Origin: Mycolicibacterium cosmeticum
Lineage (GTDB): Bacteria > Actinomycetota > Actinomycetes > Mycobacteriales > Mycobacteriaceae
DNA length: 64,000 bases
Direction of reading: 5' to 3'
NCBI GenBank assembly: GCA_016197365.1
Contig: JACPVS010000007.1
Span: 1-64,000 of the forward strand
Part shown: piece after piece, positions 16,963-26,025 of the stretch
Layout: the number at the start of each line of letters is the position of its first letter
How positions within the stretch are numbered: the first letter of the stretch is position 1
The notes under the pieces: generated by a model
Seen by the model: the letters and a program-made list of their open reading frames with translations, nothing else
Database searches by the model: none
Told to the model about the DNA's origin: nothing
Position numbers and translations under genes: made by a program

Positions 16963-17427
16963 TCAGGGTGTAGTCGCGGCCGCGAGTCGGCCGAGCGTGT
17001 CGGCCAGCTGATCCTTGGTGACCAACGGGAATTTGACCTTTTCCAGCAGTTTCTTGTCCGTGACCTTCGACCAGTCGTAGGTGTGGCGCACCAGCGTCTC
17101 ATTGGGTCCCTGAGATTCCAACTCCCACAACCACTCCCAGCCGGGCGGCTCGGTGTCCGCGGGGGCGGTCTTCCAGGCCAGCAATTTGTCCTTCGCGTAA
17201 CCGGAGACGTGATTGTCGGTCTTGTATTCGCCGCCCATATGGCTGCCCTGCATGTTCATCGTGAACACCTGGCCCACCGCTTGTATCCGGTCGGCGTGGT
17301 CCACGCCGCGGATGAAGCCGGACCCGTCGATCTCTTGGTGCCGCTCGGGATTGGAAAGGATGTTGAAGACCGCATCGACGGGAGCCGCAATGGTTCGCTC
17401 GACGATGACGTGTGCGTTGTCGCTCAT
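16963..17427 (-). CDS. SRPBCC-fold lipid/ligand-binding protein
   Basis: 154 aa from ATG at complement 17425-17427. VERTIAAPVDAVFNILSNPERHQEIDGSG is the usual entrance of polyketide-cyclase/START-like proteins, followed by alternating strands and a long C-terminal helix ending DQLADTLGRLAA. Such proteins bind hydrophobic ligands or act as cyclases; no catalytic residue is evident. The dioxygenase gene lies upstream on the same strand (58-nt gap), so the two may be cotranscribed. Confidence 0.8.
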   Translation of the reverse strand: MSDNAHVIVERTIAAPVDAVFNILSNPERHQEIDGSGFIRGVDHADRIQAVGQVFTMNMQGSHMGGEYKTDNHVSGYAKDKLLAWKTAPADTEPPGWEWLWELESQGPNETLVRHTYDWSKVTDKKLLEKVKFPLVTKDQLADTLGRLAAATTP

Positions 17428-17485
17428 CCGTTCACAGTTCCCACCCCGGCGCCCTCGGTAAACCATCGAGGCGCCGGGCAGCGAC

Positions 17486-18442
17486 TCAGACGGTCATCTC
17501 CAAGATCTTGTCGCCCTGCACGTTGCCCTCGAAGTAACCCAAGCCGTAATCGCCCTGGATCGTGGTGCGGTGCATGACCCGCGGCTCGTCGGGATCGTGG
17601 CCGCTGACGGCATGCAGCATCCGAAGGTTGTCCCAGATGACCATGTCCGTCGGGCGCCAGGTGTGGAAGTACGGCGTGATCCCGGCCAGCATCTCCATGC
17701 ACACCGCCTCGAGTAGTTCGTCACCGTCGGATGTCTCGTCACCCTCGATACCCTCTGCCATCCACGGCGAGATGTGCAGCACCTTCTCCCCCGTGTCCCG
17801 CGTCCATACCGCGGGATGCACCGCGCGCGGAAGCGCCTTGCCGTAGTCGATCGTCGCTTGCAGGCGTGCATGCGGCTGGATTTCGCGGAACCCGTCGGCC
17901 AGGCCGAAACGCATCTCGGCGAAGCGCAGATTCAGGGAGTACAGGATGTTGCGGTCTTCGATCTGGCGGCGCAGTTCTGGCGACAGGATCTTGTAGAGGT
18001 GGATGCCGTCGGCAAAGCCGGTCTCGCCACCCTCGCTCACTCCGGTCACGCACCGCAACACGCCTGCCAGGTTCAGTTCATCGTTGTAGCAATGATCGAA
18101 ATGCCATGGCAGCCACGAGGTGACTTCCCTGCCCTCGACCATCACGATGTTGCCTTCACGCGGCGCCTGGCCGATCTCGATGACGCCGGGGTGCAGTGCT
18201 CCCTCCGCCCGTGGCACAGAAGGAACCGGATGGTCCTTGAGCGGGCCGAACACCGTGCTGATCTCCACCTGCAGGCCGCCGTCGGGTTCGACGTCCTCGA
18301 ACAGGATCATCCCGCGCTCACGGAAGACCCGCCTGAGTCGGTCGCGGACCTGCTGATCGGCCAGCGCCGCGAGCGTGACGCCGGCAACCCGCGCGCCGAA
18401 GGCGAGGTCGTCCCGAAGGGGTGTGACGTGAATAGCTGACAT
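17486..18442 (-). CDS. TauD/TfdA-family Fe(II)/2-oxoglutarate dioxygenase
   Basis: 318 aa. The HxD iron ligands lie in WHFDHC and the distal His in MLHAVSGHDP, with RVMHRTTIQGDY carrying the Arg that binds 2-oxoglutarate. The family oxidises taurine, alkylsulfates, phenoxyacetates, carnitine-like or other small organic acids; this member's substrate is not evident. It faces the IclR regulator at 18507 across a 64-bp region containing an operator-like repeat that overlaps its own -10 (TATAGT, minus strand, complement of 18460-18465). Inference: substrate-inducible under IclR control. Confidence 0.9.
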   Translation of the reverse strand: MSAIHVTPLRDDLAFGARVAGVTLAALADQQVRDRLRRVFRERGMILFEDVEPDGGLQVEISTVFGPLKDHPVPSVPRAEGALHPGVIEIGQAPREGNIVMVEGREVTSWLPWHFDHCYNDELNLAGVLRCVTGVSEGGETGFADGIHLYKILSPELRRQIEDRNILYSLNLRFAEMRFGLADGFREIQPHARLQATIDYGKALPRAVHPAVWTRDTGEKVLHISPWMAEGIEGDETSDGDELLEAVCMEMLAGITPYFHTWRPTDMVIWDNLRMLHAVSGHDPDEPRVMHRTTIQGDYGLGYFEGNVQGDKILEMTV

Positions 18443-18455
18443 ATCGTTGGCCTCG

Positions 18456-18480
18456 TATCACTATATGATATGCTGTATCA
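18456..18480. promoter_or_regulatory. Alternating inverted-repeat operator between dioxygenase and IclR genes
   Basis: The 25 bp read TATCA-CTATA-TGATA-TGCTG-TATCA. The three 5-bp half sites alternate in direction with 5-bp spacers, giving two overlapping perfect inverted repeats with 10-bp centre-to-centre spacing. It overlaps the predicted -10 of the dioxygenase gene and lies just upstream of a TAACAT -10 (18486-18491) for the regulator. Inference: IclR binding site controlling both. Confidence 0.6.
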
Positions 18481-18506
18481 ATATCTAACATTAGCGAGGG
18501 TGACCG

Positions 18507-19226
18507 ATGGCCGTCAAGGCGAGTTCCACAGCCGCACGAGTGCTGACCGTGTTCGAGGCGGTCGCCGCCCACCAACCGGTCGGCGTCGCCGAACTCTCGC
18601 GAATCCTGGACATCGACAAGAGCGCCGTGCAGCGCGCGTTGGTCACGCTGTCGGAACAAGCCTGGATCCAGGCCGAAGGCGATCACCTCACTCGGTGGGA
18701 AACCACGCCGCGCATCCTGAACATCGCGCATAGCTCACGTGCCAAGTCCGACCTGCGCCACACCATCCAGCTTGCGCTCGAACAACTCGTCCTGCAGACC
18801 GGTGAGACCGCGATCTTCAACGAGCCGGTCGGGGCGCAGCTGGTGGTGTCGCAGGTGGCGGAGTGCGCTCAGGAACTACGGATGGTGCCGCGCATCGGTA
18901 CCGTCGTCCCCGCCCGCGACAGCGCCACCGGTCGAATCTTGTTGCCCTTCCTCAGCCAGGAACGCCGAAATGAACTGCTCGGCGAGCCGGCCGACGCGGA
19001 ATTGCTGGCACTGCTCGATGCGTGCCGGGCCCGCGGTTACGCCGCCAGCAGCGAGATCAACGCACCGTCCATGACCATCGCCGCACCGGTGTTCGAGGTC
19101 GACGGCCGCCCGATCGGGGTGATCGCGATCAGCGGACCGGCCGAGCGCATGCCACCGGACAGCGTCGCCCGGCTGGCCGAAAAGGTCTGTCAGGCAGCGA
19201 ATCTGCTGTCGGGCAACGTGCCGTGA
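18507..19226 (+). CDS. IclR-family transcriptional regulator
   Basis: 239 aa. The N-terminal winged helix (AARVLTVFEAVAAHQPVGVAELSRIL, then DKSAVQRALVTLSEQAWIQ) is followed by the IclR effector domain with TGETAIFNEPVGAQLVV, GTVVPARDSATGRILLPFL and SMTIAAPVFEVDGRPIGVIAISGP. IclR proteins act as repressors or activators of catabolic genes responding to small organic acids. GAGGG precedes the ATG. Divergent orientation and the operator at 18456 point to the TauD-type dioxygenase as its main target. Confidence 0.92.
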   Translation: MAVKASSTAARVLTVFEAVAAHQPVGVAELSRILDIDKSAVQRALVTLSEQAWIQAEGDHLTRWETTPRILNIAHSSRAKSDLRHTIQLALEQLVLQTGETAIFNEPVGAQLVVSQVAECAQELRMVPRIGTVVPARDSATGRILLPFLSQERRNELLGEPADAELLALLDACRARGYAASSEINAPSMTIAAPVFEVDGRPIGVIAISGPAERMPPDSVARLAEKVCQAANLLSGNVP

Positions 19227-19241
19227 GGAGGTCGCCCGACG

Positions 19242-19580
19242 CTAGCGGCCGTGGCCGCCGGCGCCACCGCCGGCGTGACCGGCCCCGGCGTTGTACCCGG
19301 GCGACGCCACCTCAGCTTCGGTCAGCTGAAACGGCGGGTCGAACAGGCTGGGATTGTTCAACGACGAGACGACGTCATTGACGGAGCCCTGCGGAATCCC
19401 CAACGCGGTAGAGCTGTTGTCCTTGGGCGGCGTGCAGGTGCCGTCCAGCGCCACTTCGCCGTCCGAACACGTCAGGCTGTCCGCGTGCGCCACCGCCGGC
19501 AAGCCCATCACGGCGAACCCAACAGACAATGCGGCCGCTGCAATCGAGATCCGAGCGGCTCGGGACACTACTACGCGCAT
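19242..19580 (-). CDS. Small secreted protein with signal peptide
   Basis: 112 aa from ATG at complement 19578-19580. A Sec signal peptide is clear: basic n-region (MRVVVSRAAR), hydrophobic core and an AHA-D cleavage-type end near residue 34. The mature part has two Cys (SLTCSDGEVALDGTCTPP) that may form a disulfide, and a Gly/His-rich tail (GAGHAGGGAGGHGR). No domain is recognised; it resembles the many small Cys-containing exported proteins of mycobacteria. Confidence 0.7.
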   Translation of the reverse strand: MRVVVSRAARISIAAAALSVGFAVMGLPAVAHADSLTCSDGEVALDGTCTPPKDNSSTALGIPQGSVNDVVSSLNNPSLFDPPFQLTEAEVASPGYNAGAGHAGGGAGGHGR

Positions 19581-19786
19581 CGCACGCCCCACTTTCTGGT
19601 CGCCGGCGAAGTCCGCCAGCGGTCAGCTTAGCCCCGGCAAGCCGGCTCGGTGGCGATGCTGCGGCTACACCGCGGTCATAAATTTTCGAGGTGGCAGAGT
19701 GGCATAACGGGCTGTGTGGCGGCGACCGTCGCCCGCCGGCTCGGCACCATGGCGTAGCCGACACCACGTCGAACGAGAGGACCACC

Positions 19787-20086
19787 ATGCTTGTGGCATT
19801 CAGCGTCAGCCCGTCGGGCGGTGACGAGGACGGCAGCGTCGGTGCGGCGGTCGCCGAAGCGGTCCGAGTGGTCCGAGCGTCCGGACTTCCCAACGAGACC
19901 AACGCCATGTTCACCAACCTCGAAGGCGAATGGGATGAGGTGATGGCGGTGGTCAAGCAGGCGGTCGAAGCCGTCGCGGCCGCCTCCCCCCGGGTGAGCC
20001 TGGTGCTCAAGGCCGACATCCGGCCCGGCCACGTCGGCCAACTCACCGCCAAGGTGCAACACATCGAGGATGCGCTGCGGGAGTGA
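19787..20086 (+). CDS. Thiamine-binding protein (MTH1187/YkoF-like family)
   Basis: 99 aa. [48 protein letters not shown] and [14 protein letters not shown] are characteristic of the MTH1187 family (thiamine-binding ACT-like fold). Members bind thiamine or its hydroxymethylpyrimidine part. GAGAGGA (19774-19780) is a good ribosome binding site. The methyltransferase gene begins 4 nt after its stop, so the two form an operon. Confidence 0.85.
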   Translation: MLVAFSVSPSGGDEDGSVGAAVAEAVRVVRASGLPNETNAMFTNLEGEWDEVMAVVKQAVEAVAAASPRVSLVLKADIRPGHVGQLTAKVQHIEDALRE

Positions 20087-20090
20087 GCGG

Positions 20091-20708
20091 ATGACGCAAC
20101 CGGGATACGAGAAGCTCGCCGAGCGGTACGCCGCGATGTTCCCCGGGCCCTACCAGTCGTCGATCGAGCGGCACGCAGTCGCAGCGTTCCTCGAAGCCAT
20201 CGACAGCGACGGTGTCGTCGTCGACGTGGGGTGCGGGCTGGGGCATGTCACCGATGACCTTGCCCGCCAGGGGGTCGACGTGCTGGGGTGCGATCCCAGC
20301 CCCGCGATGCTCGCCATCGCGCGTGCCACCTACCCACACGTGACGTTCATCGACGACGACGCGACCATGACCCGGGTCGAACGCCCCGTCGCGGCGATCA
20401 TCGCGCGATTCAGCCTGATCCACATCTCGCCGGACCAGCTCGTCGACATTTTTCGCTCCTGGGCAGGGCGGCTGCGTCCGGGTGCGCTGGTGCTCATCGC
20501 GTCACAGTCATCCGATACTCCAGGGCCTGCAACACCTTTCGATCACGCGGTGGCCCCGGCCTGGCGTTGGCATCCCGATGAACTCGCCCGCGTACTGGCT
20601 GGCGCGGGATTCGATGAAGAATGGCGCATCGTCAATCGCCCCGACGGCGTCCACCGCTTCCCGGGAGTACACCTGTTGGCCCGTCGCCGGCCCACCGATG
20701 GGGGCTAG
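20091..20708 (+). CDS. Class I SAM-dependent methyltransferase
   Basis: 205 aa. The SAM motif VVDVGCGLGHVTDDLARQG is followed by VLGCDPSPAMLAIA, and FSLIHISPDQLVDIF is the post-motif loop typical of small class I methyltransferases. It has no substrate-specific domain. It is translationally linked to the upstream thiamine-binding protein (4-nt gap) with no functional tie evident. Confidence 0.85.
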   Translation: MTQPGYEKLAERYAAMFPGPYQSSIERHAVAAFLEAIDSDGVVVDVGCGLGHVTDDLARQGVDVLGCDPSPAMLAIARATYPHVTFIDDDATMTRVERPVAAIIARFSLIHISPDQLVDIFRSWAGRLRPGALVLIASQSSDTPGPATPFDHAVAPAWRWHPDELARVLAGAGFDEEWRIVNRPDGVHRFPGVHLLARRRPTDGG

Positions 20709-20795
20709 CACTACCCAGTGAGGTCAGGGCAGCGGCATTGTCCGCGTCGCCCGGTCCCGGACATGCTTGTCCCGAACCTACGACAGGAGTGATGG

Positions 20796-21338
20796 ATGAG
20801 CACCGCAGTTCGCGACGACCTGATTCTTTCCCACGCGGTGGTCACCGCCGATGTGCCGGCCGCGTTCGACCGCGTCGATATCGCGCAGTGGCTGAAAACG
20901 CTTCCCACGCATGAGTATCAGCGTTGCGCGCCCGGTGATCACAAGGCCGCGGGCTACACCGTGGACGACGACGGAACGCCGATGTCGATCAACGTCGAGA
21001 TGATCGGCACGGGCCTGGTGATCCAGCAGTACCGTTTCGAGGTGGCAGGGACCCACTACTGCAAGATGGTGTCGTTGTCGGACATCCTCACCCCCGCGGG
21101 ATGGACGACGACACAGGTCATCTGGGAACTCCGCCTGGAACAGATCGACGGGGATCGCTGCCGCTACACCAACACGGTGACCTCACATCCCACCGAGGAC
21201 TTCTTGAAATTCATTGCCGAACAGGGTCAGACGTTCGAGGAGGCGGCTGAAGCGCGTCAAGGCGCCTCGGGAAAGCATTGCCGCGTCGAAACCCCGCTGT
21301 ATGCCGAAAGCATCGCCCGTTGGGCGGCGGCGCGATGA
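20796..21338 (+). CDS. Conserved hypothetical protein
   Basis: 180 aa; GGAG lies before ATG 20796. The sequence alternates predicted strands (SINVEMIGTGLVIQQYRFEV, TQVIWELRLEQIDGDRCRYTNTVTSH) and ends in a helix (FLKFIAEQGQTFEEAAEAR). The shape could suit an SRPBCC-like beta-barrel, but no family motif is firm. The quinone reductase gene overlaps its stop codon (ATGA), so they are coexpressed and perhaps act on the same compound. Confidence 0.65.
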   Translation: MSTAVRDDLILSHAVVTADVPAAFDRVDIAQWLKTLPTHEYQRCAPGDHKAAGYTVDDDGTPMSINVEMIGTGLVIQQYRFEVAGTHYCKMVSLSDILTPAGWTTTQVIWELRLEQIDGDRCRYTNTVTSHPTEDFLKFIAEQGQTFEEAAEARQGASGKHCRVETPLYAESIARWAAAR

Positions 21339-22333
21339 ATTCGGCCATTCTGTTCGACCACCCCGGCCCGCCCGATGTTCTGAAGTGGCGCGGCGTGGCG
21401 CCCTTGAGCCCTCGGCCCCATGAAGTGGTGATCAGCGTCGCCGCGGCGGGGGTGAACAACGCCGACCTGTTGCAGCGCCGCGGGCATTACCCCGTACCGG
21501 CTTGGGCGCCACGCCCGCTCGGGCTGGAATGCGCCGGCACCATCACGGCCGTCGGTGCCGACGTCGCGACGTGGGCACCCGGGGATCAGGTGTGCGCCTT
21601 GTTGGATGGCGGGGGCTACGCCGACGAGGTGGCGGTGCCCGCCGGCCAGGTGATGCCGATCCCCCGAGGACTCACCATGGTCGAGGCCGCGGCCGTGCCG
21701 GAGGTCGCCGCCACCGTCTACTCCAACCTCGCCATGATTGCCGGACTGACGCGAGACCAGACGGTACTGATCCACGGTGCCGGTGGAGGCATCGGCACCT
21801 TCGCCATCCAGTGGGCCACCGCGATCGGGGCGCACGTCATCACGACGGCTGGCAGCGACGCCAAAACCCGCACCGGCCTGGATCTGGGCGCGCAGACCGC
21901 GATCAATTATCGCGATCAGGATTTCGTGGCAGCCACGTTGGCGGCGACCCACGGCCGCGGCGTCGACGCCATCCTCGATGTCGTGGGGTCCGCCTATCTG
22001 GCCCGTAACCTCGAATGCCTGGCTGCCGACGGTCATCTGGTGATCATCGGAGGTTCGACCGATCCGGCGCCGCTCGACCTCGGACTGCTGATGTCCAAGC
22101 GCGCCAGCGTCACCGCCACCATGCTTCGGGCCCGCCCGATTCAGCAGAAGGCCGATATCATCGCCGGGGTGACCCGGAACGTCCTGCCCCTGTTCGAGAC
22201 CGGCGCCGTCCGCGTGGTGGTCGACACGATTGTTCCGATGGCCGACGCTGCGCGGGCGCATCAACTGCTGGAGTCCGCGCAGACGGTCGGCAAGGTCATT
22301 CTCGACAACCGCGCTACCGACGTTCCGGCGTAG
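21335..22333 (+). CDS. Zinc-independent NADPH:quinone reductase (MDR family)
   Basis: 332 aa. AAAGVNNADLLQRRGHYP, the central GLECAGTITAVG, and the nucleotide motif IHGAGGGIGTFAIQWATAIGA mark a quinone oxidoreductase of the medium-chain superfamily. The structural Cys cluster and catalytic zinc ligands of alcohol dehydrogenases are absent. NADPH-dependent reduction of quinones or enones is expected. The ATG overlaps the upstream hypothetical gene's TGA by 4 nt. Confidence 0.9.
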   Translation: MNSAILFDHPGPPDVLKWRGVAPLSPRPHEVVISVAAAGVNNADLLQRRGHYPVPAWAPRPLGLECAGTITAVGADVATWAPGDQVCALLDGGGYADEVAVPAGQVMPIPRGLTMVEAAAVPEVAATVYSNLAMIAGLTRDQTVLIHGAGGGIGTFAIQWATAIGAHVITTAGSDAKTRTGLDLGAQTAINYRDQDFVAATLAATHGRGVDAILDVVGSAYLARNLECLAADGHLVIIGGSTDPAPLDLGLLMSKRASVTATMLRARPIQQKADIIAGVTRNVLPLFETGAVRVVVDTIVPMADAARAHQLLESAQTVGKVILDNRATDVPA

Positions 22334-22336
22334 TTG

Positions 22337-22816
22337 TCAGCGGAGGTCTTTACGCATCGCGATGCCGAGTGGACCGCGTCCCGCGCCGACGACGTCAAAA
22401 CCCTTGCGCGCTTACAGCTTCTGCGCGGGATTGCGGACGTGCACATTGGTGCACATCGCGGGCACGGTGTCGGCAATGTGCGCGAACAATGCCTCCAGTA
22501 AGGCCCCGCCGACGCCACGGCCACGCATGCCGGGGGCCACGGCGATGCACAACTCCGGTAGCGGGTCTCCCCCGGCGTCGAGAAGTAGCGGCGGATCGTC
22601 GTGGAACGTCCAGACCGCACCCAGACGGATCCCGTCGGCATCGACCGCGACAATCGGCACCTCCCCGTCCGCGGGCAAGAGGCCCGTCACCTCATCGGAG
22701 TCCGCGTCCGGCAGCGGCCAGTCCTCGATGACGCAGGCATGCTGCGCCATCTCGACGATGAATGCGGCGTCGCCTGAGGTCGCGGGACGGATCTGGATGC
22801 TCGGGTCGGGAGGCAT
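22337..22816 (-). pseudogene. GNAT acetyltransferase interrupted by a nonsense codon
   Basis: The first 134 codons encode a GNAT domain (IQIRPATSGDAAFIVEMAQ, LCIAVAPGMRGRGVGGALLEAL for acetyl-CoA binding). Translation stops at TAA (complement of 22412-22414) right after VRNPAQKL. The same frame continues for 24 more codons as ARKGFDVVGAGRGPLG followed by IAMRKDLR and a TGA at 22337. This is the normal GNAT end, in which the stop replaces the conserved Tyr of the usual NPAxxLYxRxGF motif. One base (TAC or TAT to TAA) explains it. The truncated product lacks strand 6-7 and is probably inactive. A sequencing error is the alternative. Confidence 0.8.
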
Positions 22817-22918
22817 CAGCTGATTCTCACGGGTGGTGGATGAATTCGCCGGCGAGATGGCGATCTAGCGAGGGACAGCACATCGCGGCCTGTCTTCAGC
22901 CATCCAGAGGAGCAGAAC

Positions 22919-23833
22919 ATGAGCTTGGACAATCTTCCCCGCCTCGGCGGCGTCGGTATCGGCGAGTTGGTCCCGTCGCGCTACGCGGTGGACATCGGTG
23001 ACATTGAAGTGCTGGTGATCAGCGACGGCGTCCTCCCGATCACCGCATCCACGTTGGGCACCAACGTCGAACCGGCCGAACTGGCGGGTTGGCTCGACGA
23101 CAACTTCCTGCCGCCCGAGGTGGTCGATTGGCCGCTCAATGTGGTCGTGGTCCGCAGCGGCGACCGGACGATCCTCGTCGACGCCGGACTGGGTCTGGAG
23201 TTCCCTGATTTCCCGCGGGCCGGGCAGACGGTACAGCGTCTGGAAGCCGCCGGGGTCGACCTCAGCTCCGTGACCGACGTGGTGCTCACCCACCTGCACA
23301 TGGATCATGTCGGCGGACTGCTCACCGAAGGACTGAAGCAGCGGCTACGCCCGGACCTGCGGGTCCACGCGGCGACGGCCGAGGCCGAGTTCTGGGCCGC
23401 CCCCGACTTCACCCAGACCGTCATGCCGCAACCGATTCCGGACGTGCTCCGACGCGTCGCCATCCAGTTCCTGGACGAATACCACGGCCAGTTGCGCACC
23501 TTCGAGAATGAGTACGAGGTTGCCCCGGGTGTGCTGATCAGCCGCACCGGTGGGCACACCCCCGGGCACAGCGTGGTCCGCCTCGAATCTCGCGGGGAGA
23601 AGCTGACTTTCGCCGGCGATGCGGTGTTCGCACCCGGTTTCGACAACCCGGAGTGGCAGAACGGCTTTGAGCACGATCCCGCGGAGGCGGCGCGCGTCCG
23701 GATCCAGTTGCTGCGGGAATTGGCCGCAACCGGGGAGTCGCTGGTGGCAACCCACCTGCCGTTCCCGTCCGTGTGTCACGTGGCTGTCGCCGGCGACGCC
23801 TTCCGGTGCGTGCCCGCCGCCTGGGATTTCTGA
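22919..23833 (+). CDS. MBL-fold metallohydrolase
   Basis: 304 aa. The metal site THLHMDHVGG (HxHxDH) lies near residue 122-131, with a downstream GGHTPGHSVVRL His and FAGDAVF Asp completing the dinuclear site. The overall pattern resembles lactonase/AttM-like and arylsulfatase-like members that hydrolyse esters or lactones; the substrate is unknown. GAGGAG gives a strong ribosome binding site. A strong hairpin follows the stop. Confidence 0.9.
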   Translation: MSLDNLPRLGGVGIGELVPSRYAVDIGDIEVLVISDGVLPITASTLGTNVEPAELAGWLDDNFLPPEVVDWPLNVVVVRSGDRTILVDAGLGLEFPDFPRAGQTVQRLEAAGVDLSSVTDVVLTHLHMDHVGGLLTEGLKQRLRPDLRVHAATAEAEFWAAPDFTQTVMPQPIPDVLRRVAIQFLDEYHGQLRTFENEYEVAPGVLISRTGGHTPGHSVVRLESRGEKLTFAGDAVFAPGFDNPEWQNGFEHDPAEAARVRIQLLRELAATGESLVATHLPFPSVCHVAVAGDAFRCVPAAWDF

Positions 23834-23846
23834 GCGGTCATCCGGC

Positions 23847-23883
23847 CCGCGGCGGCTGGCTTTTCGACCAGCCGCCGCGCGGG
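23847..23883. terminator. Hairpin terminator after the MBL gene
   Basis: An inverted repeat pairs about 12 bp without mismatch (GCGGCGGCTGG against CCAGCCGCCGC with flanking pairs), plus 2-3 more pairs beyond a bulge. The loop is CTTTTCGA. There is no T-tract, as is usual for mycobacterial intrinsic terminators. It sits between the MBL gene stop and the transporter start at 23898. Confidence 0.55.
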
Positions 23884-23897
23884 TATTCGGGACCTCT

Positions 23898-24722
23898 ATG
23901 AGTGGAACCACCCAGCGCGAACTCGGCGAGCACGACAGTCCCATCGAGGACGCGCTGGAGCAGGCCTTCAACCGGATGGTCGACGAGGGCACCCAGCGCC
24001 TGCACCGCACCTGGCGTGAGGTCCTGGTGACGGGGTTCTTCGGGGGCACCGAGGTGGCGATGGGAGTGCTCGCCTACCTGTCGGTCCTGCATGCCACCCA
24101 CGACCATCTGCTCGCGGGCCTGGCGTTCTCCATCGGCTTCCTCGCCTTACTGCTGGGGCGCAGCGAATTGTTCACCGAGGGCTTCCTGGTGCCGGTCACC
24201 ACCGTCGCGGCCAAGCGCGCCAGCGTGCGTCAGCTGCTGAAACTCTGGAGCGGCACGTTGACCGCCAATCTGGCGGGCGGATGGGTGCTGATGTGGCTGA
24301 TCATGACGGGCTTTCCCAAACTGCATGACCAAGCCATGGAGTCAGCCGCGCATTACGCGTTGGCACCACTGGCGGTGGAGACGGTGACGTTGTCGTTGCT
24401 CGGCGGGATGGCGATCACTTTGATGACGCGCATGCAGCACGGCACCGATTCGATGTTCGGCAAGATCGCCGCCGCCGTCGCCGGCGCGTTCCTGCTCGCC
24501 GGTCTGCAGATGTTCCACTCGATCCTGGATTCGCTCTTGATCTTCGGCGCCCTGAGCACCGGTGAGGCACCCTTCGGCTACCTCGATTGGCTGTCGTGGT
24601 TCGGGTACACCATCGTGGGCAACGTCGTGGGCGGCCTGCTCCTGGTGACGCTGCTGCGACTGCTGCGCAGCAAGGATCGCCTCCAGCAGGAACGAGCCGA
24701 TGCGGACGCAGAGCCCGACTAG
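23898..24722 (+). CDS. Formate/nitrite transporter (FNT) family channel
   Basis: 274 aa. After a charged cytoplasmic N-terminus of about 45 residues come six hydrophobic segments. Family landmarks include LGRSELFTEGF (first re-entrant half), LAGGWVLMWLIM and FHSILDSLLIF. FNT proteins form pentameric channels for formate, nitrite or hydrosulfide. The longer acidic N-terminus is typical of actinobacterial members annotated as FNT family. No neighbouring formate or nitrite enzyme indicates the substrate. Confidence 0.85.
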   Translation: MSGTTQRELGEHDSPIEDALEQAFNRMVDEGTQRLHRTWREVLVTGFFGGTEVAMGVLAYLSVLHATHDHLLAGLAFSIGFLALLLGRSELFTEGFLVPVTTVAAKRASVRQLLKLWSGTLTANLAGGWVLMWLIMTGFPKLHDQAMESAAHYALAPLAVETVTLSLLGGMAITLMTRMQHGTDSMFGKIAAAVAGAFLLAGLQMFHSILDSLLIFGALSTGEAPFGYLDWLSWFGYTIVGNVVGGLLLVTLLRLLRSKDRLQQERADADAEPD

Positions 24723-24880
24723 GTCCGCGGACCTCTCTGCACAAAGCACGTCGCCCCGGACACGATCGCCCGGGGCCACGCGGTCACCCAATGATGGTCA
24801 GTCGCCGCCGAGCGGCCCCGGATCTGCAAATCTGGACCGCGCCTACGCACACACCCTTATTTCCAGAACATCGGAGGACG

Positions 24881-25924
24881 ATGGCGCCCGATCCGAAGCC
24901 CGCGCCAGACGGCCGGTCGAACCGTCAGATCGTGCTTCGCCGACGCCCCAAGGGGCTGGTCTCCTCCGATGACACCGAACTGGTATCGGTTGCGTTACCT
25001 GATCTCGCGGACGGCGAGGCCTTTCTGCGGACCACCTATATCGGTATCGATGCCGCCGTTCGGACATGGCTCGACGGCCAGAAGGGGTATCTTCCCCCGG
25101 TCGAACTCGGCGACGTGATCCGTGCCGCGGGAATCGGCGAGGTCGTCGAAACACGTTGTGATGCTTACGCTGTGGGTGATCTGGTGACGACGCTGACCGG
25201 CTTTCAAGAGTACGCCGTCATCAGAGACGACCTGTTCAGTACGCCCATCGTCGGATTCACCGACCACCTCGCCGTCATGTCGATCTACGGGCCCACCGGC
25301 GCGACCGCCTACTTCGGCATGACCGGGGTCGGCAAGCCTCGCCCGGGAGAGACGGTGGTGGTGTCGGCCGCCGCGGGGGCCACCGGCTCGGTTGCGGGTC
25401 AGATCGCCAAGATGGCGGGCGCCAGGGTGGTGGGGATCGCCGGCGGCGCGGAGAAGTGCCGAGCGGTGGTGCAGGACTTCGGCTTCGACGCCTGCATCGA
25501 CTACAAAGCCGACGATGTCCCCGCCGCACTCAAGGAGCACTGCCCCAGGGGCGTGGACGTCTACTTCGACAATGTCGGGGGTGAGGTTCTCGACGCCGTC
25601 CTCGGCAGGCTCGCCCCGAAGGCGCGGGTGGTGTTGTGCGGAGTGATCTCGAGTTACCTCACCGGCGAACACCCAGGGCCGTCCAACTACGTCAATCTGC
25701 TGGCGAAAACGGCCACCATGCAAGGGTTCAACGCTCTCGACGAATGGGCCCGTTTCGATGAGGCCTTCGACGCACTGCGTGGTTGGGAGCAGCAGGGGTT
25801 GCTCACGCATCGCCAGACGGTTTATGAGGGCCTCGAATCAAGCGTCGACGCGCTCAACGGATTGTTCACCGGCTCCAACATCGGCAAGATGCTCGTCAAG
25901 GTCAGCGAACCCACGGTCAGTTGA
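24881..25924 (+). CDS. NADP-dependent MDR oxidoreductase (prostaglandin/leukotriene reductase-like)
   Basis: 347 aa, GGAGGA before the ATG. NRQIVLRRRPKG is the entry motif of PTGR/zinc-independent double-bond reductases; YIGIDAAVRTWL, YGPTGATAYFGM and VVSAAAGATGSVAGQIAKMAGARVVGIAGG follow. These enzymes reduce the double bond of enones with NADPH. Length and order match the family. It has no operon partner. Confidence 0.9.
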   Translation: MAPDPKPAPDGRSNRQIVLRRRPKGLVSSDDTELVSVALPDLADGEAFLRTTYIGIDAAVRTWLDGQKGYLPPVELGDVIRAAGIGEVVETRCDAYAVGDLVTTLTGFQEYAVIRDDLFSTPIVGFTDHLAVMSIYGPTGATAYFGMTGVGKPRPGETVVVSAAAGATGSVAGQIAKMAGARVVGIAGGAEKCRAVVQDFGFDACIDYKADDVPAALKEHCPRGVDVYFDNVGGEVLDAVLGRLAPKARVVLCGVISSYLTGEHPGPSNYVNLLAKTATMQGFNALDEWARFDEAFDALRGWEQQGLLTHRQTVYEGLESSVDALNGLFTGSNIGKMLVKVSEPTVS

Positions 25925-26025
25925 CTCGCGGTCTCGGCATCCGTTCAACCAATTGCCAGACTTCGCAAGGATAATCGTCAGAAAGGCCCGGCGGTTCGGT
26001 CGTGCCGTACTGACGGGAGATGTAT

